Part shown: positions 60,464-64,000 of the stretch, piece after piece
Position numbering within the stretch: position 1 is the first letter of the stretch
Layout of the letters: each line of letters opens with the position of its first letter
The notes under the pieces: model-generated
Databases searched by the model: none
What the model was told of the DNA's origin: nothing
What the model saw: only the letters and a program-made list of their open reading frames with translations
Assembly (NCBI RefSeq): GCF_000346465.2
Contig: NC_034014.1
Location: 3,893,385-3,957,384 of the forward strand
DNA length: 64,000 nucleotides
Direction of reading: 5' to 3'
DNA from: Prunus persica
Lineage: Eukaryota > Streptophyta > Magnoliopsida > Rosales > Rosaceae
Position numbers and translations under genes: made by a program

Positions 60464-62859
60464 GATTTACAAACCTTTGTAACTTTGGCATTACAATAAA
60501 ATTAAACCAAACTAACAAAATTATTCTACCCCTTTTACTGTGCCAAGACAATCTACATTTTTTTCTTCTGTAAATTCAATATTATAATGTGATTCTTTTG
60601 CCAAAACAAGAATATTATAATGTGATTCAAAACTCCGCACAACAACTTAATTCTGACTTTGCCACTCAACTCTTTGTCATCAAAAGAGTTAGAGCTCAAA
60701 CTTCAAACCAATGACTTTCTGAGATTATTTTAATCAAGTTATGGACACAACCATGATTGAAAGTCATGACATTATAAAAAAGCTAATGCTTCCTTCCTTA
60801 TAAGGAGATACTCCTCTTTCCTACGAATCATAATTTCACACGTATGCAAAAATAATTCATAGGAAAAAATTTTGCACACATGTCACACTGTTATTGACTA
60901 CATGATAAAGAGGGAAATATTTTCCTTATAAAAAAGCACTAGCTCCCACTCTTTCTGCTCAACTTTGCTTTGTGGTTAGTCTCCCTCCCCTTTGTAAACT
61001 GCATATTCAACATTCAAACTTGCCATTATAAAAAGGTGCTTAATTCTTATCCTCTCTACCAGCAGAGGAACATCTGCAATGCAATGGAGGCTGGTCCTAG
61101 TCAATCAATTCAGGCAACAATTTTTCATTTAAAATGCTTGGTCAAGTTTTTTAGGCAAACCCATGTGGATTTAGAATTGGTGCACTAGGGTAAAAGAACA
61201 ATTTCAGGAGGGGCCTTTTTAGGGTAGGAAAAAAAATGCTTTCTTGTTTGAAAATTTGAACCTGTAGAAATCACATACATGTCACCACCACCAGCTCATG
61301 CAGTTTAAAAGTTGGTTGTACCTCTTCCTTTTATTAAAGGAGGTTCTTGACTAGTAACAAAGTAGGCAGTTCAACCTCAATTTTAGGTTACTTGTTTGTG
61401 ATGGTTTAAAATAAAAGGGAATGCTGCCCATCTACACTCAACCATCTGTACAGTCCGGACTGGACTGGATGGGGCAGTCATGGGCATCGCCCGGGATAAA
61501 GTTCCAATGTGTTTTCAGTGGGTAGGACTGATGAATCTCAAATTGCTTTAGAGGTAGAGTAGAGACTCATGGGTGGCAATGGGTCGTGTTTGGTTTGATT
61601 CATTTATAGTAGTGTAGTGTTCGTGTGAACACACAGGTTAATGGGTGGCAATGGGTCGTATTTGGGTTGATTCATTTGTAGTCGTATAGTGTTCGTGTCA
61701 ACATCCTGTTTGATCGATAAGCAGGATAAGCAACTTGATACAAAAATAATAATGTAATAATACAATAACTCATATTAATCATAAAAAGAATGAGAAAGAT
61801 TAGCATTTTATTATCATAATATTAGTTTAGCAGTGTTTATTGTGCTAAACATGCATCCATGGGGTCCATATTTGTGTAGAGAGGCTAGAATGAGGGGTTG
61901 TAGTGAGGAGGTCCTTAAGAGCCATTCGATTCGTTTAGAGTTATTATTGGACTATTGAATTGAACCCTCTCATTATAGAAACTCCCTTACTTGTGTAGTG
62001 TTCAAATCGAATGTCATCTTATCGTATCATAAATCGCCACCTATACTTATGGGCCAAGGCATCTCTGGCTGTTGGGACTAAGCCACTACTATCCTTCCTT
62101 TTTCCAGTGCTCATACCACTAACAATTGCCCAACTACTAAAGTTAGATTCAAGGACCAAAAAAGTAGAGCAAGTAGGTTTGCCTTTCTCTGTTTGTGCTC
62201 AACAAATATCACCAATTGACAGAACCACTGAGATTCACCTTTGGAAAGCCGAAAGTAATATGCAGATTTCAGAAAAGACAAGAAACCCCATGGCAGCAAC
62301 CACAGATGGAAAAAGTAGAGGAATTTGAAAGCAGAAAAGTTTCAAACTGGGCACCGTTGATTGCACAAGATTTTGGGAGGGGCTGGGGTAAGGAACTGTA
62401 TTTTCAATTGGTTCCAAGACATGAAAAGAAAAATGACATATATTTCTCTTGACTAGTAAAAGGTACACAGCAGAATCAAACATGAGAACATAAAGTTGGC
62501 CAAATTGGTATGAACATTATCTATTTATGAATAAATTCATGAGTTTACGAGCATAAGGTATACAACCGACCAACAATATCTAAATTAACGATATCATAGG
62601 TGAAAGGCCATCTCAAGTCCAGCATCTTTCGGCTTGAGATTCACATGGATACTACAATGAAGACGAGATAAATTAAAAGGAAACAGTATGAGCAGAACTT
62701 GCATCCTGCATGGCTTATCTTTTTTCTCCGTCGGGTATTTCCCCTCTTATCCAGTTCCTTTAACCTACTTATGATGAATACAATAAAAATTTAAAAAATG
62801 GCAAAAATTAATATCGTTAAAAGGTTAACGAAGGAGCAATCCTGGGACTGAACTTAGAA
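60464..62859. other. Spacer between TRM-like and CCCH genes
   Basis: Convergent 3' ends (TRM-like on plus, CCCH on minus). Apart from the 72-bp duplication nothing convincing is seen; the open frames at 62011-62483 overlap on both strands and look accidental. The minus-strand 3' untranslated region of the CCCH gene should lie just below 62860. Confidence 0.5.
61569..61702. repeat. Two-copy direct repeat, period 72 bp
   Basis: ATGGGTGGCAATGGGTCG and the following ~45 bases (through GATTCATTT and GTGTTCGTGT) recur once at 61641. The copies differ by a few bases. No function is evident. Confidence 0.7.
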
Positions 62860-64000
62860 CTAAGCCACCATCTGCTCCTGCTCCAAGTAGAGCTGCTCCA
62901 CCCAAGCAGGGAGCATCTCTGGACCTCCATTGTTAGGGTGGCACTGCGGCTGCTGCTGATCCTCAAAACCATATTGCCCGAGTTGCGAAGGTGGTGGTGC
63001 ATCCTTGACAAGAGATTGAACCCAAGATACATCAGGCTCATCAGCAGTTCCTGGCATCCTGGTTGGAGCATTTGAGCTTCGGAATCCAAAAGAAGCAGAT
63101 TTCCTCAGCTTGTTCAGCTCTTCCCCCTGCATACCCCAGTCTAATTTGCCACCAGGAGAGCCCCAATCTGAAATGTTTGAGGGCATTAAAGTTCCAGAAT
63201 CGGCAGGTGAAGAAAACCCTGGATTACGGTTGCCAGCACTACGCTCAATGAAGCTCTGACTCCGCTTTGCAAATGCAGCTGACCTTGAACTAAAAACAGC
63301 AGCTGCACTAGATGCATCAGCTCCAAACAATGGAGAAGCCCTCACAGGAGAGGATGAGAGGCTGGCTGAGTAGCTGGGACGGGGCTGCAGGTTCATGTTT
63401 TGGCGCATCTGGATCCCAGTTGGAGAATGTAACTGGGATGCTGGCCCATTATATTGAGGCAAAATTGCAGGATCTAGAGATCCAAAAATATCATCAAGGT
63501 TAGTAGGGTTCACTCCTCCTATCCTATTCAACTCCCCTGTTCGATTCCCGGAGGCAGCAAAGGCTGAAGGAGAAGATAAGCCAGTGTTCCAGCTGGATGG
63601 GGAACCAGATATCTCATCTATCAAGCGCTGCTGCCTGCGGCGATGACTTTCCAGACTAAGTACTTCAATGTCTAAATCCATATCTCTAGCACTTAGGGTA
63701 GATTTCAACCTGCTACCGGGAAGCTGCAACGTGGGAGGTGCGATGTTTGGCTGGTTTTGCCACATGTTTCCACTCCTAGGAGAAGAGGCTCCCGACGGAG
63801 TCATCGGTGGAGTTGAAGCAGGAGGAATTAACATAGATGGAGAATTGAGGGAAAGTGGGCTAATTGAACCCATGTCCAGAGAAGAAGCATTGGCTGAGAA
63901 TGATCTCGGAGACGGCACAGCAGAACCTGTCGAAGCATACAAGGGACGGAGTTCTTCTGGCTTGTGAGCAAAGAAACAGACCCTTCTAGTGCATCCAGTC
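62860..64000 (-). CDS. CCCH zinc-finger protein, C-terminal part (TZF/OXS2-type), truncated by the window edge
   Basis: The minus-strand frame is open from the window edge to the stop at 62860, giving at least 380 residues. The first visible part, TGCTRRVCFFAHKPEELRP, is the second CCCH finger (C-x4-C-x3-H) with the RPLYASTGSA linker of plant ankyrin/tandem-CCCH proteins such as the OXS2 (C3H30) group. The long Ser/Pro-rich tail includes SAAFAKRSQSFIER, NISDWGSPGGKLDWG and LNKLRKSASFGFRS, which are conserved in that group, and ends WVEQLYLEQEQMVA. Members move between P-bodies or cytosol and nucleus and act in stress and flowering. The ankyrin and first-finger regions should lie beyond 64000. 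This ORF is usually a single exon in the family, which agrees with what is seen. Confidence 0.9.
   Translation of the reverse strand, partial: TGCTRRVCFFAHKPEELRPLYASTGSAVPSPRSFSANASSLDMGSISPLSLNSPSMLIPPASTPPMTPSGASSPRSGNMWQNQPNIAPPTLQLPGSRLKSTLSARDMDLDIEVLSLESHRRRQQRLIDEISGSPSSWNTGLSSPSAFAASGNRTGELNRIGGVNPTNLDDIFGSLDPAILPQYNGPASQLHSPTGIQMRQNMNLQPRPSYSASLSSSPVRASPLFGADASSAAAVFSSRSAAFAKRSQSFIERSAGNRNPGFSSPADSGTLMPSNISDWGSPGGKLDWGMQGEELNKLRKSASFGFRSSNAPTRMPGTADEPDVSWVQSLVKDAPPPSQLGQYGFEDQQQPQCHPNNGGPEMLPAWVEQLYLEQEQMVA

Overview
This is a stretch of plant nuclear DNA, almost certainly from a woody eudicot. The gene set (FAD3, IDM1-like, PSY, NDA and PUB genes, split by AT-rich introns) and the mix of small transposons suggest Rosaceae, possibly Prunus-like. 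That taxonomic guess is an impression from the reading and was not tested by a search. All gene models were built by hand from frame-compatible GT-AG exons, and in every complete model the exon lengths sum to a multiple of three.

Layout. 1-3203: tandem ~825-bp repeats with Thr-free, CACTA-like subterminal palindromes (no coding content). 5561-11988 (-): IDM1/ROS4-like chromatin reader and acetyltransferase. 16368-17974 (-): gibberellin-oxidase-like 2OG-Fe(II) dioxygenase. 20524-20856 (+): splicing factor PHF5A/Rds3. 23150-24146 (+): PSY-type tyrosine-sulfated peptide precursor. 24786-28121 (+): mitochondrial internal alternative NAD(P)H dehydrogenase, converging with 29167-30447 (-): selenoprotein-T-like thioredoxin-fold protein. 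33546-38098 (+): U-box/ARM E3 ligase. 43364-45426 and 55741-57837 (+): two tandem ER omega-3 desaturases (FAD3). 59086-60463 (+): TRM/DUF3741-type protein. 62860-64000 (-): 3' part of a CCCH zinc-finger gene that runs off the window.

The spacers are rich in mobile elements whose boundaries can be read directly: a hAT-like MITE with an 8-bp target-site duplication (TSD), a Tourist-like MITE with TTA TSD, a nearly palindromic Mutator-like MITE with a 9-bp TSD, several tRNA-derived SINEs (one with a 16-bp TSD, two inside introns of the second FAD3), a Harbinger-like element with 25-bp perfect terminal repeats, a MITE split by a 1.4-kb solo-LTR-like insertion, a degenerate PIF transposase and an internally deleted LTR retrotransposon. 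Most of these lie in the 10-kb gap between the two FAD3 genes, so the tandem pair has been driven apart by nested insertions.

The genes do not form an operon or an obvious single pathway. I see no wholly new biological system. The most rewarding points are the FAD3 pair (intron difference, TE-filled spacer, intronic SINEs), the PSY precursor, the palindromic double G-box with an overlapping upstream ORF at the NDA gene, the duplicated MBD-like module in the IDM1-like protein, and the repeat array that carries six G-boxes.
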